DNA of 64,000 nt from Microbacterium nanhaiense (lineage in GTDB: Bacteria > Actinomycetota > Actinomycetes > Actinomycetales > Microbacteriaceae), in assembly GCF_014646015.1 (NCBI RefSeq), contig NZ_BMMQ01000005.1, positions 62,001 to 126,000 on the forward strand, written 5' to 3'. The position numbers and the translations under genes are program-made. This document shows, in pieces, positions 1-8,036 of the stretch; position 1 is the first letter of the stretch; the number at the start of each line of letters is the position of its first letter. The notes beneath the pieces were generated by a model, which was given only the letters and a program-made list of their open reading frames with translations, searched no databases and was not told the DNA's origin.

Positions 1-946
1 CATTCCGGCGGCGCTTCGGCCCGGCCAGGCGCGGGTCGATCAGCGGATACACGAGGTCGGTGATGAGGTTGACGGTCGTGAAGACGATCGACACGAACAT
101 CACGACGGCGAGCACGACGGGGCCGTCCTGCGAGCGCACCGACTGCTCGGTGAGGAAGCCGAGGCCCGTGCGCGAGAAGATCGTCTCGGCGATGACGGAT
201 CCGGCGAGCAGCTCGCCGATCGTCAACCCCAGGAGGGTGACGGCGGGGATGGATCCGTTGAGGAGCACGTGGCGGCCGATGATCGATGTTGGCGCGGTGC
301 CGGACGCTCGCAGCACGGTCACGAAGGGCTCGTTCGCGGCGCGCGTGAGCGACTGGATCAGCACCTGGGCGATCGCGGCGCTGCCACCGATGCCGAGGGT
401 GATCGCCGGCAGGAGGAGAGACTTGAAGCCCTCGTCCCGGATCGAGGAGAACCACCCGAGCTGGTAGGCGAACACCTGCAGCAGGATCAGGGCGATGAGG
501 AAGCCGGGCGTCGCGTGGGCGAGCGTCGGCAGCGTGCTGACGAGCTTGCGCACGGGCTTCCACGGGGCGAACACACCGACGAGTGCGACGAGGAGCGCGA
601 AGGCGACCGCGAACACGAGCGCGAGGGCTGCAAGCGTGACCGTCTCGCCGATGCCCTGCGCCATGAGCTCGGACACGCTCCGGCCGTTGGTGAGCGAGTA
701 CCCGAGATCGCCCTGCAGGATGCGCGTCACCGAGGTCCAGAACTGTTCGAGTGGCGGCCGGTCGAGGCGGTAGTAGTTCAGGATCGCCTGCGCCTGATCC
801 TCCGGGATCGGGTTCTGCGGGTTGTTGATGCGGCTCTCGATCGGGTCACCGGGCAGGAGGAACAGCACGGCGTAGACGAAGACGTACGTGAGTGCGACGA
901 CGAGCAGCGACTGCCCGATGCGCTTGATGAAGGCGAGCGGAGTCAT
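1..946 (-). CDS. ABC transporter permease, DppB/OppB type (3' end cut by window)
   Basis: Inner-membrane permease of a peptide/nickel-type ABC importer, partner of the lipoprotein encoded just upstream. Reading the minus strand from ATG at 946-944 gives MTPLAFIKRIGQSLLVVALT followed by about 315 open codons to the window edge. The N-terminal membrane helix, the DPI segment after it, the periplasmic region, and the later conserved G-T-A-P/IIGRH-L-N and IDPRL segments are typical of the DppB family. The reading frame has no stop inside the window, but the IDPRL segment near the edge indicates only a few residues are missing. The ATG lies 2 nt after the receptor stop codon, so translation is probably coupled. 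A second permease (DppC-like) and ATPases should follow outside the window; that is inference from the family. Confidence 0.88.
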   Translation of the reverse strand, partial: MTPLAFIKRIGQSLLVVALTYVFVYAVLFLLPGDPIESRINNPQNPIPEDQAQAILNYYRLDRPPLEQFWTSVTRILQGDLGYSLTNGRSVSELMAQGIGETVTLAALALVFAVAFALLVALVGVFAPWKPVRKLVSTLPTLAHATPGFLIALILLQVFAYQLGWFSSIRDEGFKSLLLPAITLGIGGSAAIAQVLIQSLTRAANEPFVTVLRASGTAPTSIIGRHVLLNGSIPAVTLLGLTIGELLAGSVIAETIFSRTGLGFLTEQSVRSQDGPVVLAVVMFVSIVFTTVNLITDLVYPLIDPRLAGPKRRRN

Positions 947-948
947 CG

Positions 949-2583
949 TCACTTGTTCTCGGTCCACGTGTCGTAGAACGTGGGGCGAGCCTCGTAGGTC
1001 GTGGAGAAGTCGTGGACGTAGGGCTGCAGGCCGAACACCTGCGTATCGTCGAGGATCGGCAGCGCGTAGGCCTGCTCGATGACGTGCCGCTGGATCTCGC
1101 CGACGACCTGGGCGCGCTCTTCGTCGCTGGTCGCGTCGGCCTGCGCTTCATAGAGTGCGTCGAGTTCGGTGTCGGGCTCCGCCAGGCGGAAGCCGTTGGT
1201 GTTCTGCGAGTGGTAGTTAACGTTCTGGCGCACCCAGGCGTCCGCCTCGGGCCAGCCGTTGCGCCGTGCACCGATCGCCGGATCCTCGAGGGTCGCGGAG
1301 TAGTTGGCGTAGTCGGTCTCCTTGATGACGAGCTCGACGCCGATCTGCTCGAGCTGCCACTGGATCAGCTGGAACAGGGGCTTCGCGGTGCTGTCGAACA
1401 CGTCCACGTAGGTGAGGATGCTGAGGCGCTCCCCATCCTTCGTCCGGAAGCCGTCGGCGTCGCGCTCGGTCCAGCCCGCCTCGTCAAGGAGTGCCGCCGA
1501 CTCGTCAGGGTCGTACGCGAATTCGTCGGAGAGGTCGACGTAGCCGAAGGTGGTGGGCGTGACGATGCTCGTCGCGATCTGCCAGTTGTCGGTGTAGAGG
1601 TCGTCGAGGATCTGCTGGCGGTCGATGCCGTGCTGCAGCGCCTGGCGGACGCGGACATCGTCGAGGAACGGCGCCGACTGGTGCAGCTGCCAGGCGTTCA
1701 CGTTGCCCGCGCCCTGCACGCCGAGGACGGTGATGCCGGCGGCCTCAAGCCCGGCCTCTTCGCTCGGCTGGATGTAGCGGATGACGTCGGCTTCCCCGGA
1801 GCGCAGCGAGCCGAGGCGCACGCTGTCCTCCGTGACGGGGATGATGACGATCTCGTCGAGGTATGCGCGGCCCTCGTGATCGGCGCTGCCGGGGGCCCAG
1901 TCGTAGTCGTCGCGGGCGGCGAGCACGATCTCCTCGCCGTACTTCTCGGATTCGACGACGAAGGGACCCGAGCCGATGATGCCGGTCAGCTGAGACTGGG
2001 CCTCGAGGCTCGCCTCGATGGTGGCGTCGGCGACAAGCGAGGTGCGCCAGAACGAGAGGACGTTGAGGAACGGCGCGTAGGGCTCTTCGAGCGTCACCGT
2101 GACGGTCTGCGCGTCGTCGTCGTGGGTGATCTCGGAGACGGCGGGGAACCAGTTGTTGGCGGGGATGCCGCCGTCGGGGTCGCCGTTCGCCTGCCATTCG
2201 AGGTTGCGCGCCACGTTCGCGGCGTCGAGCGGGGTGCCGTCGCTGTAGGTGACGCCGCCGGTGATATGGAACTCGTACACGAGGCCGTCGTCCGAGACCT
2301 TCCAGGTGTCGGCGATGTAGGGGCCGATCTCCCCGGTCTCCGGGTCGCGGTCTAGTAGGCGGTCGGTGATGTTCGTGACGTACGCGCTGTCCTGCCACGT
2401 GCCGCTCGACTGCAGCTGCGTGTTGCTGGAGAGCTCGGCGTCGAGGTAGACGAGGGTGCCGCCCTCCTTGTCGGTGCTGGATCCGGAGGCGGCGGGCGTC
2501 TGCGCCGCGCACGCCGTCATCGACATCCCGGCGGCGAGGGTCGCGGCGATGACGAGGGTGGTACGGCGAAGCGCGGTGTTCAT
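949..2583 (-). CDS. ABC transporter substrate-binding lipoprotein, family 5
   Basis: Extracellular solute-binding protein (SBP_bac_5 type), 544 aa, usual length for the family. It starts with a basic signal peptide ending in a lipobox (MSMTAC, Cys near residue 26), so it should be lipid-anchored outside the membrane. Typical family segments include LDRDPETGEIGPYIADTWKV, SDGTPLDAANV and the VRQALQHGIDRQQI helix. A ribosome site (AAGGA) precedes the ATG at 2583. It is the first gene of the minus-strand transport operon and is divergent from two flavin-dependent oxygenase genes. Related receptors beside such oxygenases import organosulfur or aromatic compounds, but the substrate cannot be read from the sequence. 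Confidence 0.92.
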   Translation of the reverse strand: MNTALRRTTLVIAATLAAGMSMTACAAQTPAASGSSTDKEGGTLVYLDAELSSNTQLQSSGTWQDSAYVTNITDRLLDRDPETGEIGPYIADTWKVSDDGLVYEFHITGGVTYSDGTPLDAANVARNLEWQANGDPDGGIPANNWFPAVSEITHDDDAQTVTVTLEEPYAPFLNVLSFWRTSLVADATIEASLEAQSQLTGIIGSGPFVVESEKYGEEIVLAARDDYDWAPGSADHEGRAYLDEIVIIPVTEDSVRLGSLRSGEADVIRYIQPSEEAGLEAAGITVLGVQGAGNVNAWQLHQSAPFLDDVRVRQALQHGIDRQQILDDLYTDNWQIATSIVTPTTFGYVDLSDEFAYDPDESAALLDEAGWTERDADGFRTKDGERLSILTYVDVFDSTAKPLFQLIQWQLEQIGVELVIKETDYANYSATLEDPAIGARRNGWPEADAWVRQNVNYHSQNTNGFRLAEPDTELDALYEAQADATSDEERAQVVGEIQRHVIEQAYALPILDDTQVFGLQPYVHDFSTTYEARPTFYDTWTENK

Positions 2584-2750
2584 GGGGGTCCTTAGACAGG
2601 GGGAGGACGGATGGAATTGGGGATATGCAAGCAGGTGGTGAGGCCGCAGCGCACGTGTGTGTCGTCATGCGTCGTCGTGTGTCGTCACATAACGCCGCAT
2701 GGCGTCACACAGTCGCGCGGACCGGCGCTTTCTCCCTACAGTCGGGCGTT
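2584..2750. promoter_or_regulatory. Divergent promoter region with 20-bp-spaced direct repeats
   Basis: This 167-bp space separates the transport operon (minus) from the oxygenase operon (plus). The 11-mer GTGTGTCGTCA occurs at 2657-2667 and again at 2677-2687, exactly 20 bp (two helical turns) apart, and GGCGTCACAC at 2701-2710 is an imperfect inverted copy (8 of 10 positions). This arrangement suits a regulator binding one face of the DNA. A -10-like TACAGT lies at 2737-2742, 8 nt before the oxygenase ATG. No regulator gene is adjacent in the window. Confidence 0.45.
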
Positions 2751-3977
2751 ATGACTGCAACGATCTCCCGTCCCGAGACCCTCGAGGAGTTCGATCGCGC
2801 CCTCGATGAGCTGCTGATCGGTATCGCGTCCCGCGCCGTCGAGCGCGAGCAGAGCCACACGCTGCTGTACGAGGAAGTACGGGCGTTGCAGGCGATAGGA
2901 TTCGGATCGGTCCGACTCCCCGTCGAGTGGGGCGGACTGGGTCTGAGTTTCGAGCAGCTCATCGAGCGGCTCATCCTCGTTGCCTCCGCCGACTCGAACC
3001 TCGCGCACCTCTACCGCGGCCACATCGCCGTCGTGGAGGAGATCGTCGCCGGCTACGACGACGATGAGGCCAATCGCGGGGCGTGGATTCATCGGATCGC
3101 GCGCGGCGAGTTCGTCGGCAACGCGCAGTCGGAGAAGCAGGAGACGGGCGACATCACGACCCGCATCGAGCGGGAGGGCGACAGCATCCTCCTCACGGGC
3201 CGCAAGTACTACACGACCGGCAGCATCTACGCGGACTGGATCCGCCTGGCGGCGCTCGACGGCGAGACCCGCGTCGGCGTGACCGTGAGCACGCGGGATC
3301 CGGGCGTGCAGTCGATCGACGACTGGGATGGCTTCGGCCAGCCCCTGACCGGCACGGGAACGACGACCTTCGACCGGGTGGCCGTCGACCCCGCGGACAT
3401 CATCGTGTCGGGGGAGAACCCCGCGCGCGGCAACCACATCGCCTCGGTGTTCCAGCTCATCCTCCTCGCGGCGGCAGCGGGAATCGGGCGCGCCGCGCTG
3501 CGGGACGCGGTCGAGTTCGTCCGTCCCCGCAGGCGCATCTTCGGCTTCCCCGGTGAGACGCCCCCGCGGGAGGACACTCTCGTGCAGGAGACCATCGGAT
3601 CCGTGAGCGCGCGCGCCGACGCCGCGGTGCGTCTCGTCGTGTCCGGGGCGCGCGACGTCGACCGCGCCTCCGAGCGGTACGCCGCGGGCGATCAGGACGC
3701 GTACGCCGATCTGATCCTCGACGTCTACCGCCTGCAGCAGATCGTTGCCCCGCTCGTGCTCGACGCGGCGACGGAGATCTTCGAGGTGGGCGGCGCATCC
3801 GCCGTGTCGACGAAGGCCGCGCTCGACCGGCACTGGCGCAACGCGCGCACGGTTCACTCGCACAACCCCGCCGCGCAGCGGCGCCGCGTCGTGGGAGACT
3901 TTGAACTGAATGGAACTCGCCCGGAGTTCCGGGCGCCCGGCGCGCCCGCCGCCGAGAAAGAAGCAGTAACCGCATGA
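2751..3977 (+). CDS. Acyl-CoA-dehydrogenase-fold flavin monooxygenase (SfnB/DszC-like)
   Basis: Predicted 408-aa cytoplasmic flavoenzyme of the acyl-CoA dehydrogenase superfamily. It has an N-terminal helical domain (about residues 1-120, with LRLPVEWGGLGL-like text), a middle beta domain (GNAQSEKQ, then LTGRKYYTTGS around 140-155) and a C-terminal helical domain ending in the ASAVSTKAALDRHWRNARTV segment. That last segment, DRHWRN, is typical of the group D monooxygenases (DszC, SfnB) rather than true acyl-CoA dehydrogenases. I chose ATG 2751 over an upstream ATG at 2625 because the extra 42 residues look non-coding and a -10-like TACAGT lies 8 nt before it. It overlaps the next gene by 4 bp (ATGA). 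Substrate unknown; desulfurisation is inferred from context. Confidence 0.85.
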   Translation: MTATISRPETLEEFDRALDELLIGIASRAVEREQSHTLLYEEVRALQAIGFGSVRLPVEWGGLGLSFEQLIERLILVASADSNLAHLYRGHIAVVEEIVAGYDDDEANRGAWIHRIARGEFVGNAQSEKQETGDITTRIEREGDSILLTGRKYYTTGSIYADWIRLAALDGETRVGVTVSTRDPGVQSIDDWDGFGQPLTGTGTTTFDRVAVDPADIIVSGENPARGNHIASVFQLILLAAAAGIGRAALRDAVEFVRPRRRIFGFPGETPPREDTLVQETIGSVSARADAAVRLVVSGARDVDRASERYAAGDQDAYADLILDVYRLQQIVAPLVLDAATEIFEVGGASAVSTKAALDRHWRNARTVHSHNPAAQRRRVVGDFELNGTRPEFRAPGAPAAEKEAVTA

Positions 3978-5344
3978 CCGAGAAGAAGAAGCTCATCGTC
4001 AATCTGTTCGAGATGAACACGGTGAGTCACATCACGCACGGTCTGTGGCGGCTTCCCGGCAACCGCCGGCACGAGTTCAACGACATCGAGTACTGGACCG
4101 AACTCGCGCAGATCCTCGAGGACGGCAGCTTCGACGGCGTGTTCCTCGCCGACGTCGTCGGCGCGTACGACACGTTCCGCGGCGGCCCCGAGACCGCGAT
4201 CCGCGAGGGCCTGCAGATCCCCAGCAACGACCCGCTCCTCGTGATCCCCGCGATGGCGGCGGTGACGAAGCACCTCGGCTTCGGGGCCACGTTCTCGACG
4301 ACGTACGAGCCGCCGTTCGCCTTCGCGCGGCGCATGTCGACGCTCGATCACCTGACCAAGGGCCGGGTCGGCTGGAACATCGTCACCTCCTACCTGCCCA
4401 ACGCGGCGCAGAACTTCGGCCTCGACGGCGAGATCCCCAAGGCCGAGCGCTACCAGAAGGCGGACGAGTACCTGCACGTGCTCTACAAGCTGTGGGAGGG
4501 ATCCTGGGACGACGACGCGATCGTGCGCGACGCGGCGAGCGGCGTCTACACGGATCCGTCCAAGGTGCGCTACATCAACCACGTCGGAGACCACTTCAAG
4601 GTGAAGGGCCCGCACCTCTCGTCGCCGTCGCCGCAGCGCACCCCCGTGCTGTTCCAGGCCACGGGGTCGCCCGAGGGCATCGCCTTCGCCGGCCGCCACG
4701 CCGAGCTCGTGTTCACGGGCGGGCAGACGAAGGAAGACTTCCAGCACAACGCGCAGGAGATGCGCGACGCCGCTGTCTCGCAGGGACGCGGCGCCGACGA
4801 CATCAAGTTCATCGTGCAGGCGGGCGTGATCGTCGGGCGCACCGAGGAGGAAGCGGCCGACAAGCTGCGCACCTACCAGGAGTTCAAGAGCCTCGACGGA
4901 ATCCTCGCCCACTCGAGCATGCCGATCGACCTCACGGCATACCCGGCCGAGACGGCGATCGACGACATCGCCGCGCAGCAGAGCGACCCTGCGATCCTCG
5001 CGCGCCTGAAGGGCTTCGCGGGCCTCACGGCGGGCGAGGCGCTCGCTCGGATCCGCAGCGGCCGTGAGGGACGGTTCTTCGTCGCGGGAGCCCCGAAGGT
5101 CGTCGCGGACGAGATCGAGAAGTGGCTCGACGAGGACGGCGTCGACGGGATCAACCTGCGTCAGTACCATTCCTTCGACACGGCCCGCGATTTCGCGGAG
5201 CTCGTGATCCCCGAGCTGCGCCGGCGCGGCCGGATCCGCGAGGACGGCGAGCCGACCACGCTGCGGAACCGACTCTTCGGCCGCGGCGACCGCCTGCCGG
5301 AAACCCACCAGGGCACCCGCTACCGCGGCGGCGCCAACCTCTGA
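3974..5344 (+). CDS. LLM-class flavin-dependent oxidoreductase, NtaA/SnaA/DszA family
   Basis: 456-aa FMNH2-dependent monooxygenase with the luciferase-like TIM barrel. The start (INLFEMNTVSHITHGLWR-like), the GRVGWNIVTSYLPNAAQNFG segment near residue 135, and the SPSPQRTPVLFQATGSPEG segment near residue 220 are hallmarks of the NtaA/SnaA/DszA family, which oxidises nitrilotriacetate, EDTA, sulfones and similar compounds with reduced flavin supplied by a separate reductase. The ATG overlaps the stop of the preceding gene (ATGA), so the two oxygenases are translationally coupled. No flavin reductase is seen in the window. The gene is followed by palindromic repeat copy 1, which may end transcription. 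Confidence 0.9.
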   Translation: MTEKKKLIVNLFEMNTVSHITHGLWRLPGNRRHEFNDIEYWTELAQILEDGSFDGVFLADVVGAYDTFRGGPETAIREGLQIPSNDPLLVIPAMAAVTKHLGFGATFSTTYEPPFAFARRMSTLDHLTKGRVGWNIVTSYLPNAAQNFGLDGEIPKAERYQKADEYLHVLYKLWEGSWDDDAIVRDAASGVYTDPSKVRYINHVGDHFKVKGPHLSSPSPQRTPVLFQATGSPEGIAFAGRHAELVFTGGQTKEDFQHNAQEMRDAAVSQGRGADDIKFIVQAGVIVGRTEEEAADKLRTYQEFKSLDGILAHSSMPIDLTAYPAETAIDDIAAQQSDPAILARLKGFAGLTAGEALARIRSGREGRFFVAGAPKVVADEIEKWLDEDGVDGINLRQYHSFDTARDFAELVIPELRRRGRIREDGEPTTLRNRLFGRGDRLPETHQGTRYRGGANL

Positions 5345-5660
5345 CTCCGCCGCGGCGGCGCCCCGCGCCCCCGCACCCGCCCACCGCGCCCTCCCGCCGC
5401 CTCGCGCTCACTGCACCCGCCCACCGCACTCGCCCACCGCGCCCTCTTAGGGTGCCCGTGGTGCGCCCCGTCACCGGGACCCGTTCAAATGACACCTTTC
5501 GGCACTTGACGGCCCCGCAACTAGCCAGAAGTGTCATTTGAACGGTGGCTGGGGGCGTCTCGGCGTCGGCGGGGTGGTGGCGCCAGCGTGCGGCGGCGGT
5601 GGCCATGAAGCCTATCCAGCCGTGCAGCATGCGGGCGCGCCGGCCTGAAAGGATGGATCC
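5345..5660. other. Intergenic region: C-rich repeats plus palindrome copy 1
   Basis: No credible gene is seen in these 316 bp. The first 100 bp are very C-rich with an imperfect direct repeat (CGCCCACCGCGCCCTC at 5378-5393 and 5431-5446). A -10-like TAGGGT lies at 5448-5453. The palindromic element at 5481-5545 follows. The last bases carry the ribosome site (AAAGGATGG) of the next gene. Confidence 0.6.
5481..5545. repeat. Palindromic intergenic element A, copy 1
   Basis: Perfect 15-bp inverted arms CCGTTCAAATGACAC (5481-5495) and GTGTCATTTGAACGG (5531-5545) enclose a 35-bp centre that has lost internal symmetry. It belongs with copies at 13445, 26507 and 42870, all 65-67 bp. It follows the LLM oxygenase gene on the same strand. 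Confidence 0.85.
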
Positions 5661-6950
5661 ATGACGATCCACGAGTTCTCCCTGCGCGGGCTTCGCGTGC
5701 GCGACATCACTCTCGAGGTCCCGCTCGACTGGACGGATCCGGCCGGCGCTCGCCGCATCGATCTCTTCGCCCGCGAGGTATCGAAACCGGGAATGCAGGA
5801 CGCCCCGGTCCTTCTGTTTCTGCAGGGCGGGCCCGGCGGCAAGGGGCCGCGCCCCGCGCCGGAGGGCGGCTGGATCGGCGAGGCGCTGAAGACCCACCGC
5901 GTGCTGCTCATGGATCAGCGCGGCACGGGCCGATCGACGCCCGTCGACCGCGCGTCGATCGCGGGACTCCCCGGGGAGGCGGCGGCCGAATACATCCGCT
6001 GCTTCCGCGCCGAGCAGATCATCGCCGACGCCGAACACCTCCGCCGCGAGGTCTACGGCGGTGCACCGTGGCAGACGCTCGGCCAGAGCTACGGAGGCTT
6101 CCTCACGCTCAGCTACCTGTCGTTCGCGCCCGAGGCACTGACGGCCTGCTATGTGACGGGCGGGATCACCTCGATCGCCCCCGACGCCGAGGAGATCTAC
6201 CGCAACACGCTGCCGCGCACGGCGCGGAAGACGGCGGAGTTCTATCGCCGCTACCCGCAGCACATCGACACCATGAAGACGATCGTCGACCTCGTCGAGA
6301 ACGACGAGGTGCGCTTGCCGTCGGGCGACCGGCTCTCGGCCCGGCGCCTGCAGACCCTCGGCATCGATTTCGGGATGTCGACGGGCTTCGAGGGATTGCT
6401 CTGGCTACTCGATGAGGCGCTTCTGCCATCGGGGCGGCTGAGCGACGCCTTCCTCGCGGGGGTCGATGCGCGCACGCAGTACTGGGGCAATCCGCTCTAC
6501 GCGATCCTGCAGGAGGAGATTTACGCTTCGGGTCCCGGATCCGCCGGCTGGGCCGCGCACAGAGTGCGGGCCGAGCTCGGCGGCTTCGAGGCCGACGCCG
6601 ACGGGCCGGTGCCCTTCACGGGCGAGATGTTCTTCCCGTGGCAGTTCGACGAGATCGCCTCCCTGCGTCCCTTCCGCGACGCGGCCCTCGCCCTGCACGA
6701 GCGCACGGATCATCCGGAGCTGTATGACGCCGCCCGGCTCGCGCGCAACGAGGTGCCCGTCGCGGCGGCGATGTACTACGACGACATGTTCGTGCCGATC
6801 GAGTTTGCCGAGGCGACGCGCGACGCCGTGCCCAACATGCACCTCTGGATCACGAACGAGTTCGAGCACGACGGCCTGCGTCAGGAGCCGGAGATCGTGC
6901 GGACCCTGATCACGAGGGTGGAGCAGGAGGGCGGCCCACTCGCCCGCTGA
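5661..6950 (+). CDS. Alpha/beta hydrolase, prolyl aminopeptidase-like (S33)
   Basis: 429-aa serine hydrolase, length and layout as in family S33 proline iminopeptidases. The oxyanion-hole motif LQGGPGGKG is near residue 54, the nucleophile elbow GQSYGGF near residue 140, and acid/base residues fit the C-terminal part (YYDDMFVP, then NEFEHDG with the catalytic His). No signal peptide is visible, so it should act in the cytoplasm on N-terminal proline or short peptides. The ATG at 5661 has a good ribosome site. A long GC-rich hairpin after the stop separates it from the convergent membrane protein gene. Confidence 0.87.
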   Translation: MTIHEFSLRGLRVRDITLEVPLDWTDPAGARRIDLFAREVSKPGMQDAPVLLFLQGGPGGKGPRPAPEGGWIGEALKTHRVLLMDQRGTGRSTPVDRASIAGLPGEAAAEYIRCFRAEQIIADAEHLRREVYGGAPWQTLGQSYGGFLTLSYLSFAPEALTACYVTGGITSIAPDAEEIYRNTLPRTARKTAEFYRRYPQHIDTMKTIVDLVENDEVRLPSGDRLSARRLQTLGIDFGMSTGFEGLLWLLDEALLPSGRLSDAFLAGVDARTQYWGNPLYAILQEEIYASGPGSAGWAAHRVRAELGGFEADADGPVPFTGEMFFPWQFDEIASLRPFRDAALALHERTDHPELYDAARLARNEVPVAAAMYYDDMFVPIEFAEATRDAVPNMHLWITNEFEHDGLRQEPEIVRTLITRVEQEGGPLAR

Positions 6951-6970
6951 GTCGCCAAAACCCAGCGCGA

Positions 6971-7012
6971 ACGACGATGGCCCGCTCCCTTTGGGGAGCG
7001 GGCCATCGTCGT
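6971..7012. terminator. Bidirectional terminator hairpin
   Basis: A perfect 19-bp stem (ACGACGATGGCCCGCTCCC at 6971-6989 with its complement at 6994-7012) with a 4-nt loop lies between two convergent genes. It lacks a U tract, as is common in actinobacteria. Confidence 0.8.
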
Positions 7013-7021
7013 GAGGCGGGA

Positions 7022-7912
7022 TCAGTCGTCGCCGCGAAGGATCGCGAGCATCCGCAGGATCTCGATGTAGATGAACACGACGGTCGCGAGGATGCCGTAG
7101 GCGGCCGTCCAGGCGAGCTTCGCGGGGGCGCCGTTGCGCACGCCGCGCTGCACGGCGTCGAAGTCCAAGACGAGCATGTACGCGCCCATGAGCACGACGG
7201 CGATGCCGATGATGAGGCCGAGCGGGATGCCGGCGATCGTCATGGAGCGCAGGCCGAAGGCCATGCCCTCGGGCAGAACGCCGAACATCATCAGACCGAC
7301 GTTGAGCAGCGAGAAGACGGCATAGCCGATCATCGCGATCATGACGATCTTGGTCATCTTCGCCGAGGCGCGGATCTTGCCGCTCGCGAACAGCGCGAGG
7401 GTCGTGCCGATCACGGCGATGGTGGCGAGCGCGGCCTGCACGACGATGCCCGGAGCGAAGGTCTCGAAGAACGCCGAGATTCCACCGACGAACAGACCCT
7501 CCGCGACCGCGTAGGCGAAGGTCAGGGCGACGGGCGCCTGCTTGCGGAACGCGATCACCAGGCTGATGACGAGCGTGCCGAGCGCGCCGACGATCATCGG
7601 GATGAGGTTGAAGTTGGTCGCGGTGCTCGCCGAGAGCGATCCGCCGAGCGTGATCACCCAGCTGAGCGCCGCCGTGGCGAGCATCACGGCGAACAGGATC
7701 ACGGTCTTGACGATCGTGTCCTCGTAGGTCATGCGACCCGTCTGCGGCGTGCCGGCTGCGGGGGCGGCGTACATGCCCTCGAGCTGGGCCTGCTCGCCGA
7801 CGGTGGGGGTGAACTGGGGCGCCTGCTGCGGCGCGAGCGGCGTCGCGTAGCCGCCCTGTCCCTGCGGTCGCTCGTTGGTAAAGTACGGGTTGGTGAATCC
7901 GGCGCTGGCCAT
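7022..7912 (-). CDS. Bax inhibitor-1/YccA family membrane protein
   Basis: Predicted 296-aa multi-pass membrane protein. A cytoplasmic N-terminal tail rich in Gln, Ala and Gly (NPYFTNERPQGQGGYATPLAP) precedes about seven hydrophobic helices of the Bax1-I family. The actinobacterial form of this family is widespread and of unproven function; eukaryotic and bacterial relatives can act as pH-sensitive calcium leak channels. I chose ATG 7912 (MASAGFTNPYF); an AGGAG lies 13 nt upstream, and a GTG at 7924 is an alternative. A -10-like TATCCT lies at 7971-7966 on the minus strand. Single-gene unit. Confidence 0.88.
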   Translation of the reverse strand: MASAGFTNPYFTNERPQGQGGYATPLAPQQAPQFTPTVGEQAQLEGMYAAPAAGTPQTGRMTYEDTIVKTVILFAVMLATAALSWVITLGGSLSASTATNFNLIPMIVGALGTLVISLVIAFRKQAPVALTFAYAVAEGLFVGGISAFFETFAPGIVVQAALATIAVIGTTLALFASGKIRASAKMTKIVMIAMIGYAVFSLLNVGLMMFGVLPEGMAFGLRSMTIAGIPLGLIIGIAVVLMGAYMLVLDFDAVQRGVRNGAPAKLAWTAAYGILATVVFIYIEILRMLAILRGDD

Positions 7913-8024
7913 TGCTGTGGTCACACTCCTGAATCGGTGGTGTCGCGAGGGTCGCGAGTACTCACAGGATATGCGCGGATTGTTATGCATGGGCTGTGTT
8001 CACCTGGCCTTTTCTCCCACGGCG

Positions 8025-8030
8025 TAGTCT
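8025..8030 (+). promoter_or_regulatory. -10 box for leaderless gene at 8037
   Basis: TAGTCT ends 6 nt before the ATG at 8037, so transcription should begin at or next to the start codon. There is no ribosome site. Confidence 0.6.
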
Positions 8031-8036
8031 GGCGCG

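Noticed and set aside
5378..5446. Direct repeats that might suggest a CRISPR array
   Set aside because: Only two copies, C-rich, spacing and lengths irregular, no cas genes.
5461..5541. Possible leaderless 26-codon peptide after TAGGGT, running through palindrome copy 1
   Set aside because: It depends on the repeat element for its stop and half its codons; no conservation evidence and very short.
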